DNA of 64,000 bases from Paraburkholderia sp. HP33-1 (GTDB lineage: Bacteria > Pseudomonadota > Gammaproteobacteria > Burkholderiales > Burkholderiaceae), in contig NZ_JAJEJR010000003.1 in the NCBI RefSeq assembly GCF_021390595.1, positions 434,001 through 498,000 of the forward strand. The letters are read 5' to 3'. This document shows positions 43,722 through 51,854 of this stretch, piece by piece. Numbering within the stretch: position 1 is the stretch's first letter; every line of letters begins with the position of its first letter. Below the pieces are notes generated by a model. It searched no databases and was not told the origin of the DNA. It saw only the letters and a list, made by a program, of their open reading frames with translations. A program made the translations under genes and the position numbers.

Positions 43722-43791
43722 GGTGCTTGAATTTATCGCCGACAGGCGAAGCGCAAACGGATTGACCAACTCTACTGAGGAATTTTCAACT

Positions 43792-45285
43792 ATGGCAGTA
43801 CGCGGCGTTTATACAGCGGCAGAAGAGCGGATGATGAAAGCGTGGGAGGAGGACTGGCGAAGCCTGGTAGGGTGGATGGGCGAGACCCGGTCGCGGGAAA
43901 TTCCCTATCCGATCTTTCATCGTGTCGCCACCAAAGATCTCATCGAGCACTTTGCCTGTGCAGCAGACTACTGGAACCCGTTGTGGCGCGATGAGAAATA
44001 CGCGATCAATACGCGTTGGGGTGGAGTCATCGCACCCCCGTTCTATTACGAATGCATCTCGCACTCCGGACCTCGGGCGTACTTTCTGAAAGTGGCGCCG
44101 GACGTGGGAGTCCTCACTCACCTATATGTCATGACCTACCGGGAGTTCTTCCAGCCGATTCGCTTGAACGACTCCTTCAAGGTATTCATTGGTGCCCCGA
44201 AACTCGAGGACGTGACGAGAGAGGACGGCGAGTCCGAACGCGTATTCAAGGTCTCCGACACACTGCTGTTCGAGAACCAGCGAGGCGAGTTGACGAGTAC
44301 GTTCTACCGCAGCGGGTTTACGCACATTCTACCCCCGGGTTCGAAACACTTTCTTGATGAGAGGCTCAGGTTTACCGAGGAATTGGCCTACTCGAAGGAA
44401 GATCTGGCGGCAGTTTACGCGGTCGAAGATGCCGAGGAGATCCGCGGCGCGAGGATCCGGTATTGGGAAGACGTCTCGGCCGGCGATGAACTGAATCCGA
44501 TTGTCAAGGGTCCACTGACCCCGTGGGATGCGGTGATCGACATCCAAGCGATGGGTGTGGCGAACCTTCCTGTCAGGGAATGCCGCAAGCAAACGCCGGG
44601 GCGAATGGTGGTCGACCCCGTGACCAACATCCCCCACAAAAGCGCCGAATCTCACATGGTGCGGCAAATCGCGGAGCTTCAGCCCTTCGACCTTGCCCAT
44701 TACTCGACGTCGTTGCAGCCAATCAGCGTGGAAAACTTCCTAGGCCGCCTGGTAACGAACTGGATGGGCGACGACGGCTTCCTCAGAAAGATTCGCTGGC
44801 AGCGATTCTGCAATGTCTGCATGGGCGACACCATTTTTGGCCGGGGCGAGGTCGCGCGGACCTATGTCGAAAACGGCGAGTACCTGGTCGACATCTACGT
44901 TCGCATCGAGACGATCCGGGGCTACGTGTCCACAGTAGGCCTGGTGACGGTCAGCCTGCTTTCCCGGGACAAAATATTCACTCGGAACGAGCCTCCGGTT
45001 TTTGTGCCCGCCAGCATGGCGGACGGAAAGATGTACGGCACTGAGGCCGACTCCTATCCGCGCGCACCGGCGTCGAAGTTCAAGGCGGGTGACAGAATCC
45101 GCATCAAGGACCGGCCGGATTGGCCGATGCCTGGCGAGTACAAGCTGGCGGGCAAGACGGCCACGGTCTACGACTACTTCGTCGACCCTGAGGGCTATGT
45201 GGTGGCTCAACTCGACGATGAGGTAACCGGAATCGACACTCGCGTGCCGCTTGGCTTCAAGATGGATCTGGTCGAGAAAATCTGA
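43792..45285 (+). CDS. double-hotdog protein with SH3-like tail, paralogue 3 (divergent)
   Basis: From the ATG at 43792 the protein is 497 residues; a longer frame overlaps the MFS gene. Domain 1 has YWNPLWRDEKYAINTRWGG, so NPLY has become NPLW. Domain 2 has RYWEDVSAGDELNPIVKGPL and LGRLVTNWMGDDGFLRKIRW. The tail GDRIRIKDRPDWPMPGEYKL ends with VPLGFKMDLVEKI. It is the least similar of the four, which suggests a distinct substrate or a regulatory subunit. Ribosome site gaggaat. Confidence 0.82.
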   Translation: MAVRGVYTAAEERMMKAWEEDWRSLVGWMGETRSREIPYPIFHRVATKDLIEHFACAADYWNPLWRDEKYAINTRWGGVIAPPFYYECISHSGPRAYFLKVAPDVGVLTHLYVMTYREFFQPIRLNDSFKVFIGAPKLEDVTREDGESERVFKVSDTLLFENQRGELTSTFYRSGFTHILPPGSKHFLDERLRFTEELAYSKEDLAAVYAVEDAEEIRGARIRYWEDVSAGDELNPIVKGPLTPWDAVIDIQAMGVANLPVRECRKQTPGRMVVDPVTNIPHKSAESHMVRQIAELQPFDLAHYSTSLQPISVENFLGRLVTNWMGDDGFLRKIRWQRFCNVCMGDTIFGRGEVARTYVENGEYLVDIYVRIETIRGYVSTVGLVTVSLLSRDKIFTRNEPPVFVPASMADGKMYGTEADSYPRAPASKFKAGDRIRIKDRPDWPMPGEYKLAGKTATVYDYFVDPEGYVVAQLDDEVTGIDTRVPLGFKMDLVEKI

Positions 45286-45296
45286 GGAGAAATACT

Positions 45297-46817
45297 GTGG
45301 CAGTGAAAGGTGTCTATTCAAAAGCCGAAGAGAGAATGATCGCGGAGTTCGAAAAGAAATCCGCTGAGTTGACGGGTTGGGTGGGAGAAATGCCTTCGGC
45401 AGAGTTCGCCTTCCCAGGACATCGTGTGGCATCAAAGGAATTGATCCACCACATGGCGACCGCGGCGGATTTCAAGAACCCGCTCTATCGCGACGAGCAA
45501 TATGCGAGAAATACCCGCTGGGGCGGTATCATCGCTCCGCCGTTTTACTATCACGCCATTTTGCACGGTGGGCGAATCTGCTTCCTGACAATGCCCCCGG
45601 AAGACGGAATTGTCCGCAGTGAGCGCGTGCTGATGATCCAGCAAGGCGATTTCTATCAGCCCATCCGCCCTGGTGACTCGTTCAAGATCTGGCTCGGCCC
45701 CACGAAGATCATTGACGTCACGAAGTCGGGCGAGAATTCATTGCGCCAGTTCAAACTCGTCCGTGTGGTCAGCTACATTAATCAGCGCGATGAGGTCGTT
45801 TGCTCGAATACAGACACTCACTTCTATACGCTGTATCCGCCGAAAAAGGAGGCGGGCGCCTACATGCACTTCGTGATGGAGAAGAATGAGGGCGAGAAGG
45901 GCGACGACAAGCCGATGTCCTACACGAAGGAGCTAAGCTATACGAAAGAGGAGATCGAGACGATCGATCGCCTTTACGCACATGAGCAGCGTCGAGGCGG
46001 CGAAATCCGCTATTGGGAGGATGTGCAGGTCGGTGAGGAGCTTCCTTCCATCGTCATGGGTCCGCTCACAGCATGGGACACGGTTGTCGCGATGCAGGGC
46101 TTCGGTGCGGGCTCCGTCACGATGAACGATTTGCGCACCATTGGCGCTGATACTGTCCTTGTGGATCCTCGCACCAACATTCCGCACCAGGATATCGAGC
46201 TCCATCTGCTGGACAACATGGCGCAACTCGTCAGTTCCTATTCCACCACCTTGCTGGGGCCGCCGATCCTCCATTTCTTCTCGCGCCTGGTCACCAACTG
46301 GGCCGGTGACGACGGCTTCGTGAGAAGGCTGACCTGGACCAAGCTGGCCAACACTCCGATGGGAGACACGATTTTTGGCCGTGGTCGCGTCACGCGGAAG
46401 TATGTTGAGAACGGCGAATACCTCGTCGATGTCGATGTGTGGATGGAATCCAATCGCGGCTTCATCAGCAATGTCGGGCCTGCAACGGTCAGCCTTTTTT
46501 CCAGGGAAAAGATCTTCTCGAAGAACGAGCCGCCGAAGTTCAAGGCGGCGGCGTTGACTGGCCCGTATGAGTACGATTCCGGTTCTCACGGTCAAAACGT
46601 TGAGGCCCAGTTGCTGGCGGGCGACAGGATCAGGATCATGGATCGCCCGGGTTGGCCGATGCCCGGGGGCTACAAGCTCGCGAACCGTACAGGCACCATC
46701 TATCAGGTCGTCGATTCACCGGAGGGCTACGTGCTCGTCCAGCTGGATGAAGACGTAACTGGAATCGACACGCGAGTGCCTCTCGGTTTCCGGACCGAAG
46801 CACTGGAGAAGATCTGA
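45297..46817 (+). CDS. double-hotdog protein with SH3-like tail, paralogue 4
   Basis: Protein of 506 residues, GTG start with gaggag upstream, 11 bases after paralogue 3 as in the first pair. It is closer to paralogues 1 and 2 (AELTGWVGEMPSAEFAFPGH, NPLYRDEQYARNTRWGGIIA, GDRIRIMDRPGWPMPGGYKL). It again lacks the D-x4-H of active MaoC enzymes. The repeated layout (two adjacent pairs separated by YciI-like and MFS genes) points to duplication of a pair. Confidence 0.82.
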   Translation: MAVKGVYSKAEERMIAEFEKKSAELTGWVGEMPSAEFAFPGHRVASKELIHHMATAADFKNPLYRDEQYARNTRWGGIIAPPFYYHAILHGGRICFLTMPPEDGIVRSERVLMIQQGDFYQPIRPGDSFKIWLGPTKIIDVTKSGENSLRQFKLVRVVSYINQRDEVVCSNTDTHFYTLYPPKKEAGAYMHFVMEKNEGEKGDDKPMSYTKELSYTKEEIETIDRLYAHEQRRGGEIRYWEDVQVGEELPSIVMGPLTAWDTVVAMQGFGAGSVTMNDLRTIGADTVLVDPRTNIPHQDIELHLLDNMAQLVSSYSTTLLGPPILHFFSRLVTNWAGDDGFVRRLTWTKLANTPMGDTIFGRGRVTRKYVENGEYLVDVDVWMESNRGFISNVGPATVSLFSREKIFSKNEPPKFKAAALTGPYEYDSGSHGQNVEAQLLAGDRIRIMDRPGWPMPGGYKLANRTGTIYQVVDSPEGYVLVQLDEDVTGIDTRVPLGFRTEALEKI

Positions 46818-46836
46818 GACGCGGATCTCGATGCGA

Positions 46837-46867
46837 GAGAGCTACCCTGGATGTACGGGTAGCTCTC
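46837..46867 (+). terminator. strong stem-loop after the hotdog gene array
   Basis: GAGAGCTACCC (46837-46847) and GGGTAGCTCTC (46857-46867) form a perfect 11-base-pair stem with a 9-base loop, 19 bases after the stop of paralogue 4. No T-run follows, so it could terminate with a factor or protect the 3' end of the operon RNA. Confidence 0.6.
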
Positions 46868-46988
46868 GTGAAGGCCAGCTAAATCGGTAATTCGAGCCGT
46901 TGACGCGGTGACTGCAGCCGAGCGGTCACCGCGTCATGTATTTGGGCCAAGGTGCTGCATTTGTGATGAAGGATACAGGGGCAGAAAA

Positions 46989-47408
46989 ATGAGCAGGGTT
47001 ACGATTCATCGTGTCGAGGTCACCTTTGGTGACTGCGATCCGGCGGGAATAGTGTTCTTTCCCAATTTCTCGCGCTGGATGGACCAGGCCTCGCTTGCGT
47101 TTTTTCGCGCGTGCGGCGTACCACCCTGGCGTGAGCTCGAGGCGGAGCGAGGCATCGTCGGGACACCGCTGCTGGAGATTCAAACGCGGTTCCTGCTGCC
47201 CGCCACGTATGGAGAGGAGCTGGAGATTCACACCGAACTTGACGAGTGGAACGAGCGCACGTTCCGGCAATGTCACGTGGTCAAGCGGGGCAGCGACATC
47301 ATTTGTGAAGGAATGGAACTTCGTGCCTTCTGCGTGAGGCGTGCCGATATCCCGGGTCGATTGCGCACGATTCCGATCCCGGCGGACATTCTGGCTCTGT
47401 GCTCCTGA
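46989..47408 (+). CDS. 4-hydroxybenzoyl-CoA thioesterase-family protein
   Basis: From the ATG at 46989 the protein is 139 residues. The signature VEVTFGDCDPAGIVFFPNFS, with D15 and D17, and SRWMDQASLAFF match the 4HBT hotdog thioesterases, which release CoA from aromatic or short acyl-CoAs. The upstream frame from 46908 is not needed. It ends 15 bases before the next transporter, so both may be transcribed as a unit that clears excess acyl-CoA and exports the acid. Confidence 0.9.
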   Translation: MSRVTIHRVEVTFGDCDPAGIVFFPNFSRWMDQASLAFFRACGVPPWRELEAERGIVGTPLLEIQTRFLLPATYGEELEIHTELDEWNERTFRQCHVVKRGSDIICEGMELRAFCVRRADIPGRLRTIPIPADILALCS

Positions 47409-47423
47409 GCTTTGGAGCCTGTG

Positions 47424-48962
47424 ATGACAATACCGTCCAGCGCGCTAGAGCTTCCTGCACCGCAGCGACAACGCGTGTTCATCGGCCTCATACTGGCCAT
47501 GATCCTCGCTGCGCTCGACCAGAGTATCGTTGCGACCGCACTGCCAGTGATTGCTGCGGATCTTGACGGACTGAGCCATCTGACTTGGGTCGTTACGGCG
47601 TTCATGCTGACGTCGACCGTGAGTGCGCCCCTGTACGGAAAGTTCTCCGATATGTACGGACGAAAGCCGTTGTTCGTGCTGAGCATTGGGATCTTTCTGC
47701 TGGCATCCGCGCTGTGCGGCATGGCTGGCTCGATGGGTGCCCTGATCGTCTGTCGCGCTCTGCAGGGGCTCGGAGCGGGGGGACTGATTACCTTGTCGCA
47801 GACGGTGATCGGTAGCATCGTTTCACCGCGCGACAGAGGACGCTACCAGGGCCTGTTCACGGGAACGTTTGCAGTCTGCAGTGCAGTGGGCCCGGTGCTC
47901 GGTGGCTTGATCACGGAGCATGCGTCGTGGCGCTGGAATTTCTATATCAATCTGCCGGTCGGCGCGTGTTCGCTTTGGCTCGTGATGCGGTACTTACCGA
48001 ACGCGTCTAAGAGGAGTTCTCATTCAATTGACTACGCGGGTACGGCGTTGATCTGCTTTGGCTCGACCGTACTGCTGTTGCTGACCAACGCGAAAGCCGT
48101 GGGTCTGTCGTCTCATTTGCTGATTCCTGTCCTGATGGCCGTCGTGACGATCGCAAGCTTTGCTCTGCTCTATGTCGTCGAGCTTCGGGCTGCCGAACCT
48201 GTCATCGATCTGCGTCTGTTCCGGATCGTTCCCTACGCGACGTGCGTTGCCGCGTCGGGCATCATGGCATTCGCGATGATGGGCTCGCTTGTGTTCATGC
48301 CGCTTTACTACCAACTCGTGCTTGGGCAAACCCCGGCGCAGTCGGGCACGATGATATTGCCGCAGGTCATCGCCATGCTCCTTACGTCGGTGTTGGGCGG
48401 CCGATTTTCGGTAGGTGCACGACGTACCGTGATAATCCTGTGTGTGGCACTGTCACTGGAAACGATGGGGCTCGCGCTGCTCGCGGCGCTGGCGCATATG
48501 GGCGCAGGAGCGACAGGATTTCTGGTCGCGGTCGCCGTGTTGGGAGCGGGAATGGGCATCGGCATGCCTAACGCAACAGTGATCGTGCAAAACGCCGTGC
48601 CGGAGCAGGTGCTTGGCGCGGCAACCGCATCGATGGCGTTCGTTCGATCGCTTGGCGCCGCCCTGGGTGTTGCGGTGTCCGGAGCAATCATGAATTTTTC
48701 GCTCAACCGCCAATTGAGCGAATTGACAACCGCAGTAAGTGGCGACGATATTCTCGGCCACGGTCTGGCGGCGATCTCGCAACTCCCGGCAACAGTGCGT
48801 GCAGAGGTAGTGGAGGCTTATCGCGTGGCTATCGCTGCGAGCCTGGTTTCGGGCGGTATCATCATGTTCACTGGACTCCTGCTCGTGCTGAGTCTGGCGA
48901 GGCGTCGTGCTGAGCTTGCTGTTTTGACCACCGACGGCGGTGAGTCGTCCGAACAGGGATGA
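47424..48962 (+). CDS. MFS multidrug-type exporter (DHA2, EmrB/QacA-like)
   Basis: From the ATG at 47424 (ggag 7 bases upstream) the protein is 512 residues with about 14 membrane segments. Landmarks are LDQSIVATALPVIAADL (motif D1 of DHA2), YGKFSDMYGRKPLF (motif A) and GAGGLITLSQTVIGSIV with GPVLGGLI (motif C-like). Its partner membrane-fusion gene is not adjacent. It probably expels an acid or toxic intermediate of the acyl-CoA pathway. Confidence 0.9.
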   Translation: MTIPSSALELPAPQRQRVFIGLILAMILAALDQSIVATALPVIAADLDGLSHLTWVVTAFMLTSTVSAPLYGKFSDMYGRKPLFVLSIGIFLLASALCGMAGSMGALIVCRALQGLGAGGLITLSQTVIGSIVSPRDRGRYQGLFTGTFAVCSAVGPVLGGLITEHASWRWNFYINLPVGACSLWLVMRYLPNASKRSSHSIDYAGTALICFGSTVLLLLTNAKAVGLSSHLLIPVLMAVVTIASFALLYVVELRAAEPVIDLRLFRIVPYATCVAASGIMAFAMMGSLVFMPLYYQLVLGQTPAQSGTMILPQVIAMLLTSVLGGRFSVGARRTVIILCVALSLETMGLALLAALAHMGAGATGFLVAVAVLGAGMGIGMPNATVIVQNAVPEQVLGAATASMAFVRSLGAALGVAVSGAIMNFSLNRQLSELTTAVSGDDILGHGLAAISQLPATVRAEVVEAYRVAIAASLVSGGIIMFTGLLLVLSLARRRAELAVLTTDGGESSEQG

Positions 48963-49077
48963 GGCATTTGCACCAGCAGTCGTGGCTGTGCGCCATGCCG
49001 GGCTGACCGCGGTAGAGGTTCCTGACGAGACTCGGGAATGCTCGAGAGTGCGACTAGTTGCGGCCGCGCCGCTCGCC

Positions 49078-49100
49078 AGCAAGCCCTAGCTTGCTTTCTT
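49078..49100 (+). terminator. Rho-independent-like terminator after the exporter gene
   Basis: AGCAAGC (49078-49084), loop CCTA and GCTTGCT (49089-49095), followed by TTCTT. It lies 115 bases after the stop and precedes a 3'-to-3' junction with the lactonase gene. Confidence 0.55.
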
Positions 49101-49240
49101 CCCCTACATGAACGACTAGAGCGCTGACGCCTGGCGAAGCGAGGGTTCGTGCGTCAGCACGTCCGTGCCCTGCAATTCTCACGATCTCGTTGGTGGTCAG
49201 GGCAACGTCACATGCACGGTGCCCCACCCGAGGTCGGTCA

Positions 49241-50488
49241 TTAGTCTACGGTCAGGAATCTAACGCTTGACGGAACAGGCATGTTGGCGACGACTGCAGC
49301 GTCACTCAGCGTACCGCTATCAGGGTCCACGGTGTAGCGATAGACCGCATTAGCATCCATACCCGCCACATAAAGAAACTTGCCGCCAGGAGCGAATGCA
49401 ACGCCTCTTGGATGATTTGCCTCGACGGGAGTCACGGCCTTGAGTGTCAGCTTGCCTGTCTGCTGATCTATCTTGAAGATCGCGATAGTATCAGGCGGAC
49501 AGCCGGCATGCGGCATGAGCTTTCGTAGCGACCTGTTGGAAACGTATAAGTGATTGCCGTCTGGCGAGATCGCCATGTCGGAAGTCCAGCTCTTTGCGGC
49601 ATCCTCGTTGTTGACGACCGCAGACGCCCAGTCCAACTCCTCGATTGCGCCATTCCCGCTGTCGAATGAGAACGAATAGACGGTTGAGTTGTTCTGGTTA
49701 TTCACAAAAAACCACGGTCTGGACGGGTGAAAAAGCAGAGTCCTCGGGCCGCTTCTGGCGCGCGTTTCAAAAAATGGGCACTCCGACGGAACCAGCTTCC
49801 CGTTTTTGTGATCGATTTTGAAAACGTGAATTTTGTCGTTCGTGTCGCAGGCGAGTACAAACCGGTTCGAAGGGTCCACCTTGACGCAGTGATAGTGTGA
49901 GAACCCTGCCCGGGGTGATTCGGGATTGATACTTCCAGCACCCGCAAGTTCGATAGCCGACGTCAGCGTTCCGTCCTGCCGAATGCTGAACATCGCAAGG
50001 GAGCCCTCTTCTTCCTCGGTGATCATCGCAAAGCTACCATCTCGAGTCCGGATGACCTTGACGAACTTATCATGCGGATTTCCCAAGTTTGCAAGAAACG
50101 CGAAGCGACCGGTTGTGTCTGTGTCAACGTAGGTTGGCGAGGTTCCCATACTCGACTGCTCGTTCAGGAGCTCGAGCTCACCATTCTCGCGATTGATGGA
50201 AAAAGCAAGTATGCCGCCGCCTGCGTGCAAGACGCCATTCCTGTTTCTATCTTCATCATTGGCATAGAGAAATCTGCCGTCGTGGCTGAAGCATATTTCA
50301 CTTGTCATCGAAGACGTGAAGAAGGTGCTTGCTGGCGTCCAATCGCCTGTTTCGAGGTCGACGTGAAATCCGAAAATCCCTGTTTTTTCTACCGCATCGG
50401 TTTGCTGAGTCGCCCGAAATCCTGGAATCGAACCGCGTAGGAGCGCTGGCCATGTTCCGACATAGGCAAAGACCTTTTTCTTTTCCAT
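49241..50488 (-). CDS. beta-propeller lactonase (6-phosphogluconolactonase/YbhE-like family)
   Basis: From the ATG at 50488 the protein is 415 residues. It is a seven-bladed propeller with repeating blades such as CFSHDGRFLYANDEDRN, YVDTDTTGRFAFLANLG, AISPDGNHLYVSNRS and AFAPGGKFLYVAGMDA. Members hydrolyse sugar lactones or muconolactone-type lactones; some have no known activity. There is no signal peptide, so it is cytoplasmic. It begins 28 bases after the PaaI thioesterase stop on the same strand, so they may be co-transcribed. Confidence 0.85.
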   Translation of the reverse strand: MEKKKVFAYVGTWPALLRGSIPGFRATQQTDAVEKTGIFGFHVDLETGDWTPASTFFTSSMTSEICFSHDGRFLYANDEDRNRNGVLHAGGGILAFSINRENGELELLNEQSSMGTSPTYVDTDTTGRFAFLANLGNPHDKFVKVIRTRDGSFAMITEEEEGSLAMFSIRQDGTLTSAIELAGAGSINPESPRAGFSHYHCVKVDPSNRFVLACDTNDKIHVFKIDHKNGKLVPSECPFFETRARSGPRTLLFHPSRPWFFVNNQNNSTVYSFSFDSGNGAIEELDWASAVVNNEDAAKSWTSDMAISPDGNHLYVSNRSLRKLMPHAGCPPDTIAIFKIDQQTGKLTLKAVTPVEANHPRGVAFAPGGKFLYVAGMDANAVYRYTVDPDSGTLSDAAVVANMPVPSSVRFLTVD

Positions 50489-50515
50489 GATGTTCCCTTG
50501 TTGAATCATGCTGGA

Positions 50516-50971
50516 TCAACGCGCTCGCACAGCGAGAACAGACGTGGCCGTCGCGACGAGTGCCTCCGACCCCTCGACCCACAGTCGGGCATTCGTGAAG
50601 GCCATGGTTTTGCTGCGACGATCCACACGCCCCTCGGCCCGGTAGTGGCCGGCTTCGGCAGGCCGTAGAAACGATACGTTAAGGCTTACCGTCCCGCAGG
50701 TGCCATCGGTCGGCATGCCTGTCAATGTTGCGAACGCCATCGCAAAGTCGAGCATTGCGGTGACCGCGCCCCCTTGCAATACGCCGGCGCCCTGCAGCAG
50801 GTGGTGCGACGGCTCAAACTCCAGCGCCACGAAATCGGCTCGCGCTTCCACGATCTTCGCGCCTAGCGTTACGGCCATTGGGTTGCCGTGCAGAGAAGCG
50901 CCTGATGCCTCCTCGCGCATTGCCGCATGTATTGCGGCGACATCGGTGTTCAGTGCTGCTTTCGTGTCCAT
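50516..50971 (-). CDS. PaaI-type hotdog thioesterase
   Basis: Protein of 151 residues. The core LLQGAGVLQGGAVTAMLDFA, MAFATLTGMP and SLNVSFLRPAEAG is the PaaI/HotDog thioesterase pattern; the usual HGG reads QGG here. Members cleave hydroxyphenylacetyl-CoA or other acyl-CoAs. It is divergent from the MarR gene. The ATG at 50971 has a weak ribosome site. Confidence 0.87.
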   Translation of the reverse strand: MDTKAALNTDVAAIHAAMREEASGASLHGNPMAVTLGAKIVEARADFVALEFEPSHHLLQGAGVLQGGAVTAMLDFAMAFATLTGMPTDGTCGTVSLNVSFLRPAEAGHYRAEGRVDRRSKTMAFTNARLWVEGSEALVATATSVLAVRAR

Positions 50972-51273
50972 GGTCTTTCGATCTGTGATGGCTGCCGGAA
51001 GCGGGAGCTATGTGCGTCATTCCGGGCGTCGTGTGTCGGTGGACCATTTACCGTTGCCCGTCACAGCGCCCAACGTCGCAGGGATTCCGGCCGGCGGCTG
51101 AATCGGTTCGGGGCTGGACACAAGGCGGACCCGCAAGAGATATCCGATGATGGCGTCAATGAATCGTAATGTCAACCGAGTTAACGAAATGGAATTGCTC
51201 AGGAAATAAAGCCTCGGTTTTGGTCTGCCGCTGGATAGGTGAACGTCAATCGTGGTTGGATTACAATCGCGCG
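50972..51273. promoter_or_regulatory. 302-base divergent region with an imperfect MarR-like palindrome
   Basis: GTCAACCGAGTTAAC at 51171-51185 is an imperfect inverted repeat of the same type as the two palindromes downstream of the MarR gene. It is placed where MarR could repress itself and the leftward thioesterase-lactonase pair. No other element was identified. Confidence 0.45.
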
Positions 51274-51717
51274 ATGACTCCTACTCACAAATCGCTGCTT
51301 CGGCACTGGCTCCTGGCACGTTCCGACTGGATGGAGGCGCGCGTCATGGAGCGCGCCGAACGCAATGGTTACGGCCACGTCACCATCGCGCTGAACCGTC
51401 TCTTCGCACATCTTGGTGGGCGTCCTCTTGGTTTGTCCGATCTTGCCCGACGTATGTCGATCAGTCGACAGGCGGTACATAAACTAGCCTTGGAAGCGGA
51501 GAGACTCGGTCTGGTCGAGTTTGTGGACAGCGAAGTCGATGGCCGAGTGAAACTCCTGCGGTTTTCGCAGAAGGGGTGGGCCATGTCGGAGCAGGCTGCT
51601 CAGGATTTCGAGCGCATCGAGCTTGAGCTGGCCTTGCAGATCGGCGCGGACAACCTCGAGGCCTTGAAGCGCATTCTGTCGATGCCCTGGTCCGAGGCAG
51701 AGCAGCGCGCGGGCTAA
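51274..51717 (+). CDS. MarR-family transcriptional regulator
   Basis: From the ATG at 51274 the protein is 147 residues; the longer frame from 51169 runs across the operator-like site. The winged HTH is LGLSDLARRMSISRQAVHKL followed by LVEFVDSEVDGRVKLLRFSQ. Three related inverted repeats surround the gene, so it probably represses the lactonase/thioesterase pair, itself and the fadJ-like operon until an acyl-CoA or aromatic ligand appears. Confidence 0.87.
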   Translation: MTPTHKSLLRHWLLARSDWMEARVMERAERNGYGHVTIALNRLFAHLGGRPLGLSDLARRMSISRQAVHKLALEAERLGLVEFVDSEVDGRVKLLRFSQKGWAMSEQAAQDFERIELELALQIGADNLEALKRILSMPWSEAEQRAG

Positions 51718-51755
51718 CGCCGATGACTATCAGGGTTATTCAGGACCGGCTTATG

Positions 51756-51771
51756 GTCAACCTAGGTTGAC
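51756..51771. promoter_or_regulatory. perfect 16-base palindrome, probable MarR operator
   Basis: GTCAACCTAGGTTGAC is perfectly symmetric. It lies 39 bases after the MarR stop and 84 bases before the FadJ-like ATG, a promoter position. The half-site GTCAACC recurs in the two other repeats. Confidence 0.65.
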
Positions 51772-51804
51772 AAAATAATCTGAAGGGTCCAGTATCCGCT
51801 CATC

Positions 51805-51824
51805 TTGTCAACCAAGGTTGTCAA
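51805..51824. promoter_or_regulatory. second GTCAACC palindrome, probable MarR operator
   Basis: TTGTCAACCAAGGTTGTCAA is a near-perfect inverted repeat 51 bases (centre to centre) from the first, about five helical turns. Two sites on the same face suggest cooperative binding or looping. Confidence 0.6.
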
Positions 51825-51854
51825 TCGCGTCGGCGATCCGCAGCCCAATCCGCT

